Counted from the stretch's first letter, positions 12,164-26,400 are shown. The stretch: DNA of 64,000 bases from Biomphalaria glabrata (GCF_947242115.1 NC_074711.1:3529001-3593000), one strand, 5' to 3'. Numbers and translations are program-made. Notes: a model not told the origin generated them from the letters alone.

Positions 12164-15100
12164 CTACTTGGTAGAAACTCTGGTTCTTTTATTCCAAGCA
12201 AAGTTGGCACCATACGATTTCTTGACCATTTTTGGTTTCTTCTCTTCCTCGACAAACCAATCCCAGCCTGGTCAAAAGAAAAAAAGAGACATAGGTCAGT
12301 GTTTAAACAACATAATGGAAGACTTGCAAGTTTCTAGTGTTAGAACTTAAAATGATTACGACATTAAACAATATTTACTTATACTAAACCATATACTAAA
12401 ACTTGGGAGTTTTTCTATCTGAGAAACAATGGATTGAGACACAGAAGAGTTCTTTGGGCCATAAGTTCTACTTATGCTTTTTTTTTTCTTTTTTTTAATA
12501 TAACAGATCAAGAGGAAAACACTTTTCCAAAACATTTTTCCATTGATCACACAATGGATTGATGATGTCGAAGCAGATCTGCAACAGCTTGGGGTTAGGG
12601 TGTGGAGACGAAAGACCCAGGAAAGATCTGAATGGAAGGATGTGTTGAAGCAGGCCAGAGCCCTCCATGGGCTGTAGCGCCACTGGGATGGATAGATGGA
12701 TTGATCTTTTGGGATCTGAGTCCACCCACATTTAATGGGTACCTGACATTAGTTGGGGAAAAGTAAAGGCGGTTGGTTGTTGTGCTGGCCACAAGACACC
12801 CTTGTAAACCGTAGGCCACAAAAACAAATGACCTTTACATCATCTGCCCCATAGACCACAAGGTCTGAAAGGGAACTAACATAATGACCAAAGCCGTACT
12901 GATACATGTGCTAGCTATTTTATGGCTACCAGCTCTGGTTGCAAATGAATACTACACAGATCCTCTTGTCTAAACTAAACTGCTTTGTAGTTAAAGTAAA
13001 TGAATAATTAAGAAAAACAATTGTGAATAAAATTCTTGCATGTTAAAAATCTCCCTCATCAAAACCATGTATTTACCATTTTTCTCACAAAATGAAATGG
13101 CATCTTCCTTACTGTTGAAGTTGACTTCAAGATTAGACAAAGGATCACCACTGGAGGAAAGAAGGCAATATAAAAAGAAATTAATTAAAGTGACATTATA
13201 TTTATTGCTTATTAAATGCTGAAAGCTAGATTGAAACAAGGAATAAACTATTAGATGCCATAAAGCAATGATATTTGACAGCATTCTGCTCATGGCTTTT
13301 CAAATTTAAGCTAAAAACCAAATTCTTACGTTGAAATCCAGCCCATTAATGGGTTTTCCCATCTTTCTCGTGAATCAAACTCCATTCTCCACCTGCGTGT
13401 GTTATAGGTTCCTGACTGCATTGTATTACGAGCAGGAACAAATATTCTGACAGTTCTGGTCTTTATGTGCTCTTCCGGCACTCCACTTATAGCCGAAATG
13501 TCCATCTACAGAAAAGAAAACAAAAAACATTACATCATTAAAAAAAAAGGATTTTTTTTTTTACTACAATTATGAATCCAGTGAAAAGTACAACAAACTG
13601 AACTTACTTTCTCATTCACAATTATTGAGACATCTTTCTTGTCTCTCTGTTTTTCATATTCAGTGAAAGTATGTCCAGTGGCCGCAGTTAAATCTGATTT
13701 TGACCTGCAAAAACTAAATAGAAAACAACAGTTATTCATCTTAACTTACACTGTATACTTTAGATTTATCACACAAATTACTGCTGTTCACTAGCAAGTC
13801 AACGGGAGATGCAGAGGCCATAGATGTAAACTATATAGATAACAGCGTGATGACATTATATTTATGATTGTGTTTACATACAATACTTATTTTTCCTTTG
13901 TGCAGGCAGGCAGACAGACAGACAGACAGACAGACAGATAGATAGATAGATAGATAGATATAATGACAAACAGAATCCCTTGCCAGGGGAAATATAAAAG
14001 GACTAAAATATTCCAAAGAAACTTCTATGCTTCTTTTTTTTTTCTTTCTTTTAATGAACTCCTTCAAAACATTAATCCAATAATTCACAATACAGCACTA
14101 CTTGACATATAAATATATGTATATTCTTACAAAACCACTGAAATAATAAAGCCACAAAGTAATAGCACTTGAATATATTAATACAACTAAACAACAGAGC
14201 TTTTCTATATTCTGAACTTAAACATTACTTTTACTAATATTTAACTTGGTCAGCAAGTAGTATACTCTGGGAACATGGTGGCTGGGTGGTAAAGCTATTT
14301 AATTTACTTGTTATTAACACAAAAATATTCACTAACCTATATTTAGATTCAGTTTCAGTGCAAATTGAAAAATAAAAAAAAAAAGAAACTTTAGTGGAAA
14401 GGTAATTAAAAACCACAGCTAAACTCCATTATCTTATCTTATAATCTTACAAATTGCAGATGTTCCTTCATAAGAGAAGACTATTATTAGATCTACGTCT
14501 TAAGTGTTCCATGATGATTCCATGTTATTATTCTAGTCATGCTGCTAAGTCATTGGTTTTCCTATCTGATCTTATTTTATATAATTCAGATGTTACTTCA
14601 AAAAAAAAGAAGAGGGTTATGTCCTACGCGTCATGCATCTAGTCATGCATGTTAACTAATGACAACTAGATCTAGCGAAGTAACGTGTATTATGTTCAAT
14701 GTTACGTATATTGACTATATTACTATATAACTGAGTATAATAATAATATATATGTATATATATTAAATATTGTATATCTACATACACTATTATGACTATA
14801 ATACACTAACACTATTACAGTAATTATACTTTATAGACTAGATCTAGTAACTATTTTTGCTATATTTACTATAGTATAGTGTCTATAAGTATAGTATATA
14901 ATTTCACTATATAGATCTAATATAGAGATAGAGTCTAGTCAATAGTCTATACATTATTTACAAAAAAATAATTATTACACAAAATACACGAGACAAATAC
15001 TGAATTGACGAACTATAGAATAGATATCTATCTTAGTATCTAGTCCTAGAATAATCTAGATAATCATAATAAAATAGATAATTATAGGGTAATTAATAAT

Positions 15101-15436
15101 AGATATATAATTATATTTATTATATTTTTTATATTTATAATATGATATTACCTTATTTTTAATTAAATTAATTAAATTAAATTTATTAATAGATTAGAAT
15201 AATTAGATCTAATCTATAATACTATATAATGACAATTTTAATCTATGATCTAGACTCTCAGTGACTGTCATAAATTAAAATTCATATGATTTCTCAGAAT
15301 TTCTGATCATGTCTGATGTGTACATCAAACATCATAATGAATGATAAACCTAAGGATGGTCAACTAACCTGGCACTTATCAATTGCTTTGACAGTCGAAG
15401 AGGTCCCAGAATCTTAGTTGACATTGCCGACGCCAT
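12164..15436 (-). CDS. NDUFS4: NADH dehydrogenase iron-sulfur protein 4 (complex I, 18-kDa/AQDQ subunit)
   Basis: Five exons on the - strand: 15436-15369, 13704-13608, 13505-13330, 13150-13077, 12267-12164, giving 172 residues (human has 175). The N-terminus ([20 protein letters not shown]) is basic, amphipathic and acid-free, as expected of a matrix-targeting presequence. Family blocks are plain: [55 protein letters not shown] and the C-terminal [18 protein letters not shown]. Known role: an accessory subunit of the peripheral arm of respiratory complex I on the matrix side, needed for its assembly and stability. The - strand start is 749 bases from the MAP2K5 start, so the two may share a promoter region. 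Intron 1 holds a tetranucleotide repeat and a LINE tail; intron 4 holds a LINE end and a SINE. I see no damage. Confidence 0.97.
12590..12705 (+). mobile_element. LINE 3' end fragment
   Basis: The + strand reads [20 protein letters not shown], then a stop, the usual extreme C-terminus of a LINE reverse transcriptase (basic residue, W-K, aromatic/basic tail), followed by GGGATGGATAGATGGATTG as a tail. It lies in NDUFS4 intron 4, antisense to that gene. Confidence 0.5.
12706..12890 (+). mobile_element. SINE family B, body and tail
   Basis: It matches the shared B-family body: AATGGGTACCTGACATTAGT, AAGTAAAGGCGGTTGGT, CATCATCTGCCCCATAGACC and AAGGTCTGAAAGGGAA. Other copies are at 18465 (+), 24190 (+) and 42166 (-). 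Here the tRNA-like head is missing and a LINE end abuts it. Confidence 0.75.
13903..13958 (+). repeat. Tetranucleotide microsatellite (CAGG)/(CAGA)/(GATA)
   Basis: Consecutive blocks of CAGG, CAGA and GATA units lie in NDUFS4 intron 1. The stepwise unit change suggests old slippage with point mutation. Confidence 0.95.
14540..14665 (-). mobile_element. LINE 3' tail, CATGACGCGTAGGA family
   Basis: On the - strand this carries the family signature: a CATGCATGACTAGATGC-like stretch, CATGACGCGTAGGACATAA, a TCTTCTTTTTTT run and GAAGTAACATCTG. The coding part of the parent LINE is seen at 57515-58592. Heavily 5' truncated; in NDUFS4 intron 1. Confidence 0.7.
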
Positions 15437-16185
15437 GTCCTAGCATTGCCTATCGAAGTAGGCTTATTTATAAACGAGATCTAAGACTTAATAACAAGCT
15501 ACTGTACTACAGTATTAGATCTAAATATATATCAAGTATCTACGACCTTGAGGAGATTACTCTAAATTATCATCCTTTCTAAATTCCTTTTTCGGGTTAT
15601 GGCCCATGTATTGGGATAAACAGTCATGGTGACAATTTCTAGTTCAGAGTCATGCACTGACATATATCTACATTTTTAAGAATCAAATGTTTTTTTTCCG
15701 GGTTCAAAATTGTTTTAGAAAAAAAAAATGTTTCGTCTACCGATACTAGACTAGCTAGAACTAATACTTGTAATAGTTAAATAGTAGCTAATAGCTCTAT
15801 CCTATCTAACTTAGATTCTAGATCTAGATACTAGTCTACACATAACACCTAGATCTATAAACTTTATATATAGATCTATATTTAGAAAGCAGAACAGATT
15901 ATCCTTTCGTATTTTTACCCTCCCCCCCCTGTTAAAATAAGTATTATAAGTAATATAAGTCTGTTTCAATGTTTGGTGTTCTGTCAACTTCAGATTTCTT
16001 CTGTATTAGTACTTTTAATTTTAGTGTATAGTGAAGTAACGCCTGTAATATATGAGATCTAGATCTACACAGTAATATTAGGCCTACTCATCATACCAGT
16101 ACTATAGAATATATCTTTTTTATAGACTCTCAGCCTGAGACTCAGGTCTCTTCATCTTCCCTCTTATTTATTATAAAATAAAATC
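15437..16185. promoter_or_regulatory. Shared 5' region of NDUFS4 and MAP2K5
   Basis: The 749-base gap between two divergent start codons must hold the 5' UTRs and probably promoters of both genes. It contains several AGATCT/CTAGA words and short poly-T and poly-C runs. No TATA or initiator can be picked with confidence, so a bidirectional promoter is inferred from layout only. Confidence 0.45.
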
Positions 16186-19100
16186 ATGTCTGAACCCCCA
16201 TTTACCATTCGTATACGTTCTGAAAATAATCAAGACATGGATTGGTTTGTTAATCCAGATGAAGTAACATTCCGACAAACATTGGTAATTTTAAAAAATT
16301 GTGTGTGAACATGTTACATATTGTTAGTTAGTAGGCCTATACACCATACACAATACATGCATGTTACCTAAAGGCTAGGTAGCACTATGACAAAAATGTG
16401 AAATTGACATGACTGCTTTGAATAAAATCTACAAAGATTTCTGACACTAAATTTATCTTTGTACATCAACTCCAATAAGTAGAAGTAGGATGGCTGCCAG
16501 TTGTGTGGTATGTGGTATAAAAGCGCTGGACTGCCATTCAATGGTTGTGAGGGTCCCAGGTTCAAACCCTACCTATGCCATCCTGCAGGAGGTTTTGGTC
16601 ATCTCTGGAGCCATATATATACTGGGTAGCTGCATTTCAAGTTTGCTGTGCCACAATTGCATAAGGCAAAACTGATTTTAAAGTCTGTAAAATGTTTGTA
16701 AAATGTTTTACATGTTTCGGATGTTCCTTCAGAGTTGAAGATAGTTTACTTCCTAGTCCAAACTTCCCGCAATATGATGGGGGATGGGAGCGGGCAGGTT
16801 TTGAACCCGGGACCATAGATAAATCCAAACGACAGTCCAGCGCGTAAACCGCATGACCAGGCAGCCATCCAGTCTCAATGGTCTCCCTTTAATTTTTTTT
16901 TTCTGTTAGACTTTGGAAAATGTCATATAAAAAGTTTTGTCTGTAAAATGTATTTTTAGAAGAAAAGCTTTAGAATTTGAGAAATGGGATCCCGTTTCAC
17001 ATCTTAAAAATAGTTTTCCCCCTGTGAAAGGAGAACAAGAGAGGCCATACTTTAATTTGTCTTGTGCAGACACTGTTTACATTCTTACAGCTCAGTTGCC
17101 ATAAATAGTTAAATAAAGAAGAAGATGGTGACTAATCCTGGCCATGATACATATTGCTAGTTATATGTTGTTTAAAAAAAACTAGAATTATTACTTTGTA
17201 AATTGTACATATTTCTGTTTATTTTCAGGAAGTTTTCTCACAGATTATTCCAGACTCATCACCAACAGCTTTTGAATGTAAGATTTAAAACAACAAAATT
17301 TCTATGACCAAAGAAAGTTTGTTACACTTAAACTCATAAGTTACTCCTGCAGGTCAGGTCATTCATGCTCACTCATTATGGTACAAACAAAACTCCTAGA
17401 TTACATTCACATCACAGGCTTTGAATTAACCAATGTGAAACCATTTTCATCATTAACATACTTTGTAGGAGCTGCTATAGTTTAGATCCCAATCAGCTTT
17501 TAAAAACTCAAACTGCATCTTAATATTTTTTAAAAATGGTTTATTCATTTGTACTTACAATAAACATAAAAATTGACCATTGCACCTATGAAACTATTTT
17601 AAACAAGATGAAACAAGAGAGTGAGCCTTCTATCTATCCACTTTTTCCAGAAAGAATCTTTTCTAGTGTATATGAAACACTAAAAAATTATCTACGAAAC
17701 ACTATTTCCAAAAAAAAAAAAAAAGAAAAAAACAATAAAAAGAAACTAAATAACTAGCTTTAATCAACATTTATTCCTTAAAGTTGGATTTTAAAGAAAT
17801 TGTAAATGCAAAATAAAACTGGAAACTTTTGTCTTTTAAGTTTCTTCTCTTTTTCATTCTTAAAACCCAGCTGGTTGAGGAAGACAAGAACACATTCTTT
17901 TTGTTTAGTTGGGAACCATTGGTAAAAGTCTGAGAAACATTGCATAAGATTTTCTTTTTCTATTACAAAGTTAACACAACAATAATTATCAATGTAAGTT
18001 TTCAAATTGTATTTCAGATGAGGATGAAGATGGTGACAGAATTACAGTCCGCAGTGATGAGGAAATGAGAGATATGTTTAGCTATGTAAGATTTTCCATT
18101 TGTCAGTACCTACCAAGCAGACTACATTGTTTAGAAATTAAAATACAATCAAATAATGTTCTCTTCTGATAGTATTTCAGGGAACTCAGCGATGAAGACA
18201 GAGACAGAGGATTGTTTCCACCTTTGATTATTTTTCCAAAACGTGGGTTTTTATTACATCTATGTTTTCTTTAATACCTAGGTCTTGAATGTAAAAAGTG
18301 TAAAAATAATGATTTAAAAAAATGCCCTCACTAGGATTCATTTTTACTTTGCATGCAGTTGTAAACTCAGAGGTGTAGAATACACTATTTTTTATAGCAA
18401 ACAATATATACAAGGGAAAAGGAACTATTAAAGTTGGTGGATAATTTTGGCAGAAGCACTTAATGTATTGGGGCTGAGTGGTTAAACTGTTGGCTTCCAA
18501 AACTGGGTTTGAATCTCGATAAAGACTGGGATTTTGAACTTTGGGGTATTTTGGGGCACCCCTGAGTCCTTCCAACTCTAATGGGTACCTGACTTTAGTT
18601 GGGGGAAAGTAAAGGCGGTTGGTCATTGTGATACCCTGCTCATTAACCGTTGGCGAAAGAAACAGATAACCTTAACATCATCTACCCTTTGGACCGCATG
18701 GTCTGAAAGAATAACTTTTTACTTAATATATTTGTCCTTTATTGCCAGTGGTTGCTAACCAATGTCTCGGATAAAATTTGATCACTAAGTACTTATTCTC
18801 CTGCTCTTCCTGCATTCTTGTCTGAAGTTATATCTTCACCTTGTCACTCATGTTATTTGTTTGTTAAAATTACTTATTCCTTTGAGGAAGAAGACATAAC
18901 TCTTTCAGACATCTTACTTAGATAATTTAAGTAATAATTCATATTTCTTATATGTTATTCATGCATCTTTGTTATTGTTGAACAATTTTTGTTCTTTTTT
19001 TTTTTTTAATCCATAGAACCTAAAACGCCACAAATTAGAAATATCCATGGGTTAAAGGTAAGTACCGATATTTTAAAAACTTGTTGTAATACCAGTCAAC

Positions 19101-20439
19101 TAAGAGCTTTTAAAAATGTTTTAGATGAGAGGCTTGTATACAGTATACAAAAAAGTTTTTTTACAATTTAGAGGAAGCCCAGCTATGCATTCTTGGAATT
19201 AATACAGCTCTAATACAGAAATAATATTTGTTTACAATAATCATTGGATTTTTAAAAAGTAAACTCAATTTCTCAATAACAGTAGTTAGTAATTAATTTT
19301 TTAATTTTCTGTTACAATGTTTTCTCAGAGCAAACTTTTGTGCATGTTGCAAAGGTGTTCTAAAATATGAATGTAATCAGATTTTTTAAAAATCTAATTC
19401 TAGAAGCAATTCATTTAATTAAAATGTTTTAAAAAGAACATAAAAGTTTTAGAAACCATCAATTCTTTTGAAAAGTTTATTGTGACGTTTGAATAATTTA
19501 GGGCTAAATCCTAAATCCTTTAGCCATTTTACTTTTTTTTTTGTAATCTTTAAAAAACAAAAACGATTTTCCTTTCACATTAACTCAGACATAGTTCATC
19601 TGTTAATTCTTTTGACTCATTGTGTCAACTTTTAAAGCATTTAACAAAAATGTCTTTCATAAAACTTAAGAATTGTGTTTTAGTTGAATTGTTGGGCCTC
19701 TAATAATTGGTAATGTTCTTGTATTCATTCAATAGGTTAGAACTGGTAGTCAGGCAGAGGAAAAAACAGTTTCAATGGGGCGTCAACAGATGAATATTTT
19801 GAATAAGAAGTATGTTATTGGATCTCAGCTCAAGATATTTTTTTAAAGTGTATATTTTTATTCTTAGATAATCGTAGTTTGTTTTAGCTTAATAGACCAG
19901 TTTTAATGTTTGTTTTTTTTTGTAAACAAAATTATTATTTTGATTATGTACAATATTTTCTTTTATTTATTAATCAGCCCAGCAGGAGTTGGGTTTGAGA
20001 GTATATTGAGCTGTGGTGAAATTACCAAAGAATCGTTACACTATGAACGAATGATTGGTGCTGGAAATGGTGGACAGGTTTACAAGTGAGTTGATATTCA
20101 AGGAACTAATGTAACACTACTATTCTTAAAAACATTCTTCTTTCCAAAATTATGAAACTGTCCAAAGTTTATTTTTATGTTGTTTTTTTTTATTGTTCTG
20201 TGTTCACCTTTCTAGTTTTATTTATTTGTCAACACAAGTCAGTGTTCTTATTTTGTTTTTTTTATAGAGCTATACATAAACCTACTGGAAAGATTATGGC
20301 TGTTAAGGTAGGCCTTTTGCCATTGTGGTTATTGTGAACATTTGTTTTCCATATTTTTGTCTGTGACATTACGAAGAGTTTTATCACTAAGTTGTATCCT
20401 TTGTTACCGTATGTTTCCTTTGTTTAAATTATGAAGTGC

Positions 20440-20475
<36 letters not shown>

Positions 20476-23400
20476 TTAGAACTATGTTGAATGAAGTAAG
20501 AAGTTCCTTCTAATTCTCTGTATTTTACCTTTCTTAGGAAATAGAAGTTCATATTGCAGTGCCTGAACAAAGACAGATCATTTTGGAATTAGAAATTCTT
20601 TACAAGGTTAGCAACTGTTTTTTTTATAGAGCCTGTCAACTTTTGTTAATCATTATTAGTTTTAAATCACATTTCTAAGATATTATTATATTGATTTGAA
20701 TGAAGTTACAATTCACATGCATGTTTTTGTAAATGCTATTTTTCAGTGTAATTGTCGCATGATCATATCATTCTACGGGGCTTTCTTTTTTGAAAACAGA
20801 ATCTCAATCTGTACTGAGTTTATGGATGGTAATTTTTAAAATTATTTTATCATACGTTTTAATTTTAACTAATTATATTTTTAGATTGAAGAATTGGCCC
20901 ATTTTACTTCAGACATATTATTTTTGGATTTTCTTTTTTTTTAATGTGACATTTAAATTTTTTTCACATTAACTTCTATTGTTTTTTTTTCAAGGTGGGT
21001 CTCTGGATCTTTATATGCCAGTGAATGAGTTAGTTTTGGGCCAGATAAGCTTGTCTGTTATTGAAGGGATGCTGTACATGTGGAACCTTAAAATATTACA
21101 TCGAGGTAAGACTCATTTATATTTTCTTTTTCAAATGTGAATCTTGATTAGACCTTTTTTATCTTTCTTAGGAACATCATTGCTTTCCAATTGTATCAAC
21201 TTTTCATTGGCTTAGTTCTATTTTCTTCTTCTTCTAGCCAGCTTTATTGCTGCTGAGCTGTGAGCTCTTTTGCAGACTGTGCCAAGGAAAAAAAGTGTGC
21301 TGTTTTCTTCAGTTGTTCAGCACTGCCGTACAGGCTGTTGGTTATGTTGGGCTGTAGTGGAAGTAGGGTCTGCCTAAGCTGGATTAGGGAGGGGCATTCA
21401 AAGAGGATATGATTTACGGTTTCAAAGGGGTGGGCGCAGTGTCTGCAAAGGGGGAGTTGTGTGGAGTTTATTTTGTTCAGGTGGTAATTTAATAGTGGTG
21501 TGTGTCCTGTTCTTAGTTGGAAAATTGTAGATTGTTCTTTGCGTGGGAGGAAGTTAATACTGTCCAGTTTGTTAGGCGTAGTCATTTCTTTGTACATGGC
21601 TCTGCCTGTGTTTCCTTATGCCCATTGATTGTTGACTAACATTGACCTTAGGGTGAGGTAGTTAACAGGTCTATCTGGTTGTTCCATAGATGAACCTTCC
21701 TTTGATAACTTATCTGCCTTTTCATTTCCCATGATGCCAATGTGTCCAGGGATCCACTTTTTAATTTTGATATCATCTGATGGATTATCACAATGAGTGT
21801 TGTCAACTCTTCTGGGCTGTTTGAGGTGCTGCTGTTAAGGGCTTTGTTCTATAAATTAAACAGTCAGACTACATGGTATTACATGGTATTTTGTTGTTTA
21901 GCATGAATTATATGCCTTCATCTTTCTTAGAAACATCATTCCTTTCCAATTTTTCATTGGCTTAGTTCTATAAATTAAATAGTCAGACTTCATGGTATTT
22001 TGTTGTTTTTGCCTTCATTTCAGCATGCTGTTTCTTTATGTTTCAGATATTAAACCCTACAATATACTTGTCAATACAGCTGGCCAGGTCAAACTTTGCG
22101 ACTTTGGAGTCAGTACACAGGTGAGGCACAATGCCATAACTCAACATTCAACATCCACTAGTCGTCACTTTACATTATCTCATCATGTCAAATATTTCCC
22201 TGGCTAGCACCAATATTAGCCTAGAAATGTATTTATTGTTAATAACTTGTTTCTGTGCATTCATTATATGGATATGTGACATGTTAGTAAAGTACAAGAA
22301 GCTGCAAAGGGAAAAGATCTTCTCTTGAGACGTAAAATGCCACAGAGACAGAGTAAAGAACATAAGGCTCAAGCTCTTCAAGCTTATTCAACTTGACTCA
22401 TTCCTGAAATCTGGGTTGGAAAAAAGTTTTCTATATGGCTGGCAGAAGAAGCTGATTGAGTAGAAGAGAATATATTTTGCTTATAAACTATTCAGATCTA
22501 TGAAAGACAATAAGGATTTCATCATGGTATACTTTCTGATAAGTTTTCATTTCGCTTATTTTCTAAGCACACACATGAAATATACATGTTAGACATTTAA
22601 ACTCTGCTAAGTCATTGATTTTTCTGGCTATTCAGGTGACCCCTTCCACGCATTAATGGCGCTTGTAAAGAAAAAATTATTCATTGAAATCTGTTCTAGT
22701 GTGTGAAATATGCTTTGTGTCTTTCTAAGTACGGTATTTTATAATTTTATTGTTAGTATTTTTATGTTATGGCTTAATGTTTTATTTCATTATTTTTATG
22801 TATTATTGCTTTTTTCTTTTTAATCTTCTATTTCTTGAGTGTCTCTAAATTTTGTGACTTTTTATTGGTTGTTGCTTTTTTTTTTTTACTTTTTATTTTA
22901 ATGGCATATTGGTCTGATAGTCCAGAGATAATGCTATTGTCTACCACTAGACAAGAGATTTTTTCATTTGAGAATAGGTTTATTGTATTTGTTTTTTTTT
23001 TAACTTTTTGCTATAAACTTAGATTTTGTTATGTGCCTATAAATCGTTCATTTATTTTTAAGAAGTTCTCCTAGACGTTAGTTCCACAAAGTTTGTTATC
23101 ACCGGAACTGGTATTGGTTTTAAGTGCACCATTACCTATAAAATGCTTCCAATGGATAGCATTTCAAATAGCCTGTGATAACCAGTCCAACTCTTGACTT
23201 TCACGTGTGGTTCAGATATTTAAACTGGTAGAACTGTTACCATTGACAGGAAAAGGGACAAAGGCAACCAACTGGCAGTAAGCTTTGGGTAAGAGGGGCT
23301 CCTTAGCCTTGGTTGGCCACCCACCTATGAGAAGGTAAACTCTAAATCCAAACCTCTAGTGCCTTGCTGATGTACCCAAACACAGGAACGCCTTTTTTGA

Positions 23401-26400
23401 GACACCCCTGAGGAAAAATAAGGAGCATACAGTTCCACTACCTGGCAGAACCTGCGATGCTACTGATCCCAAACTGGATCAGATATTTGCTATTCCATTG
23501 GACCCATCAGCTGTATGAAGAGGGGGAAACTGCTGTGTGGGTGACATCATTAGAACCATAAATAATGCCCAAGCTTTTATCCAAAGAATCTGCATTATGT
23601 GGACGGGAATGCCTTTCTTGAATAGGGCTCCACAGTCACATGAAAAAGTGTTCTACAGGATAAACCATAGTCGCTTTATGAATGAAGGAATTAATTGACT
23701 TCATTTGTATATTTGTTTAGAGTAAAAAAAATACATTTAAAAAGTTACTTTTAAGTTAGATTTTAAAAAGCTTTTGTTTGTCAAATTGCTGTTTGTCAAT
23801 ATTTAACTTTCCATTTTATGTTTTCCTTTCAGCTTGTCAAATCTATTGCCACAACATTCCTTGGTACTAACGTTTACATGGCTGTAAGTAACATTTTAAA
23901 AATAAAATGAATATAATCTTATAATTTATAATCCTAGAATTGCGACCTACATATTTTACCACATCCAGCGCAGACATGACCGTTGTCTGCTGGTGGTCAA
24001 TTTAGGTTCTCTTTTCAACCTCTATGTCTGTTATCAGCAGTGGATTTTCTTTTGGTATTAAATGTGTAAAAAAAAACTCCAACTGTCTCATTCAGAAGTC
24101 AATTGCTCTCTTTGATGTCAGTTAAGGCAAATGGGAATCCTAGCTGGTCTTTAAAGTATTTCTGGAGGCATCTGTGACTAGAGTATAACACATGATGCCC
24201 TGATCATTAACCGTTGGCCAAAGAAACAGATGACCTTAACATCATCTGCCCTATAGATCGCAAGGTCTGAATGGGAAACTTTACTTAACTACTAGTATAA
24301 CTACTATAACTACTACTGTTCTTTCTTTTAGCCGGAAAGACTACAAGGACATGATTATGGTATACCTGCTGAAGTGTGGAGCTTAGGGGTAACATTATTT
24401 GAGGTCAGTCACCATTGTGGTTCATTTAAACTGTAGTATTTCTTGAATTTATTTTAATTTATAATACTCAGCAGCATAAAGAACACTCATCTTTTATGAT
24501 ATTCAGTCTTTATTTAAAGAATTTAATTGTTTAATTTTTGGACTTATGTTCTCAAATAATTTACAGTTCACATTTTTTTTTCAGTTGGCGACTGGAAAAT
24601 TGCCTTTTGCTACTGTAAGTTTTATCATTTAATATTTAGGCAAATTAAAAAATAAATATATTTTAAAAAATGTATTAGAAGCTAATAGTTATGCCTGTCA
24701 CAAATGAGACACCTTTTAATTTTAAAAAATGTGGTTTCATGTTACTTTAATGCTAATTATACATTTTTTCTTGTGTATTGTTATGAATATGATTTATTAT
24801 ATTGGTTGTCGTTCTTATGTTAACATGTGCTTGTAACTCGTCTGAAAGAATGTGTTCACAAAATGTTAGAGTTGTGTGTTTTATAGTCATTCAGTGTATA
24901 TACGACCATACTACATGAACATGGTTTTCGACTCTATGGCTGACGATGTTTATAACATGTATCTATACCGGTATTTAAAGAATCAATAGTTTTTTAAGAT
25001 AAAAACTTCCTATTTCTACCCAGTGCATTGAATTTTAAAAGAAAAATAATTAATTTAAAATTACTTTTAAACTGAACATCACAAAATTCCCTTATTTACA
25101 TTTTTAATTAGTAATGTAGTTAGTTAGCTGTTTAATTAAGTTCTTTTTCTTAGAAGTCCAATAGGAAGTCAGTGGTTAATGAGTGTGTCTTGGATAAATG
25201 CTCATTCACTAATCAAGACAAAGCAAATTATGATCTATGGAGCAAATTATAATATTTTTCTCATTGCAATAATGATATGCTAATAAAAGATACCTGAATT
25301 AAAACAAATAATTTTGTGAAAAAGGGTACGTTCTTTGCTCTCGATATTTTGTAACTATTGATATCAATGAGATCTTTTGTTTCCCATTTATTTTCAGTTA
25401 AATACAAATGAACGGAATTCTGTGTTACAGCCAATAGAAATAATGAAAGTCATTATTGAAGAGGTAAGTTGAATACAAGGTTTCTCAATGTTGTGTGGTA
25501 AGTCCCAAGTTCTAAAGTTGAAATAAAGTCATTTCATGACAACAAAAGCTTTTAAACAATTCATTCAATAAACACAGCTGCTATCATTGCTACTCTACCT
25601 ACAGTTTAGGTAACAAGGGAAGTAATAAATGATTAAGTTTATTTCACTACATTAAATCTGCCCGTAATTATTTTGACTATTTCAGATGATATATACATTT
25701 TAAAATAACAAAAAGTCTTTATGCAATTCTGTTGAACCCTTTAAATGTATAGCTTTCTTGTAAAAGAGCTTATGCAATTACTGGGCTATGCAAAAAGAGA
25801 ATCAAAAGTATGCTTTAAACAGAATTGAAAGTTATATGTTATCAACTTCGTTACTTTATAATTATAGTTTCATACATTTTGGTTGATTCCATTAAAATTT
25901 CATTTTGCTTTACAGCCTCAAATCAAGCTTCCTATGGGCCAGTTTTCTCAAAATCTAATTGACTTTGTTAATAGATGGTAAGCACAAATAAGTTGATCAT
26001 GTTGAATTATCTTTGGCTAAAAATAAGAGAAAAATTTGAATCTTGCTAATATATTTAATACAAAACTTAATATATTTTTCAGCCTTCACAAAATGCCAGC
26101 GTTACGACTCTCAGGGCAGGATTTGTTAGTAAGTGGGCTTGGACTTAATTCAGTTTGTTATTTGGACCAAGTTTTCTGTAATTCTTTGATCATGGCAAAC
26201 CTATAGTAACAAAAAAAGTAAAATACCAAGGTGTCCCAAAAAATGTATACCCATAAATAATTGTAAACTCAAACCTCACACCTCTAGATTTTTTTTCTTA
26301 TGTGGATACCTAAATGACAAAGCATACAGTTTGAAATATTTAACAGTTATTGAATGTAGAGATGTCATTGAACATGTATGGTCCAAAATAACAAGGGCAT

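Noticed and set aside
12495-12819. Two overlapping - strand open frames
   Set aside because: Shadows of a LINE end and a SINE in NDUFS4 intron 4; the true NDUFS4 exons lie on either side.
13903-13958. CRISPR-like array
   Set aside because: Simple tetranucleotide microsatellite without spacers; the genome is eukaryotic.
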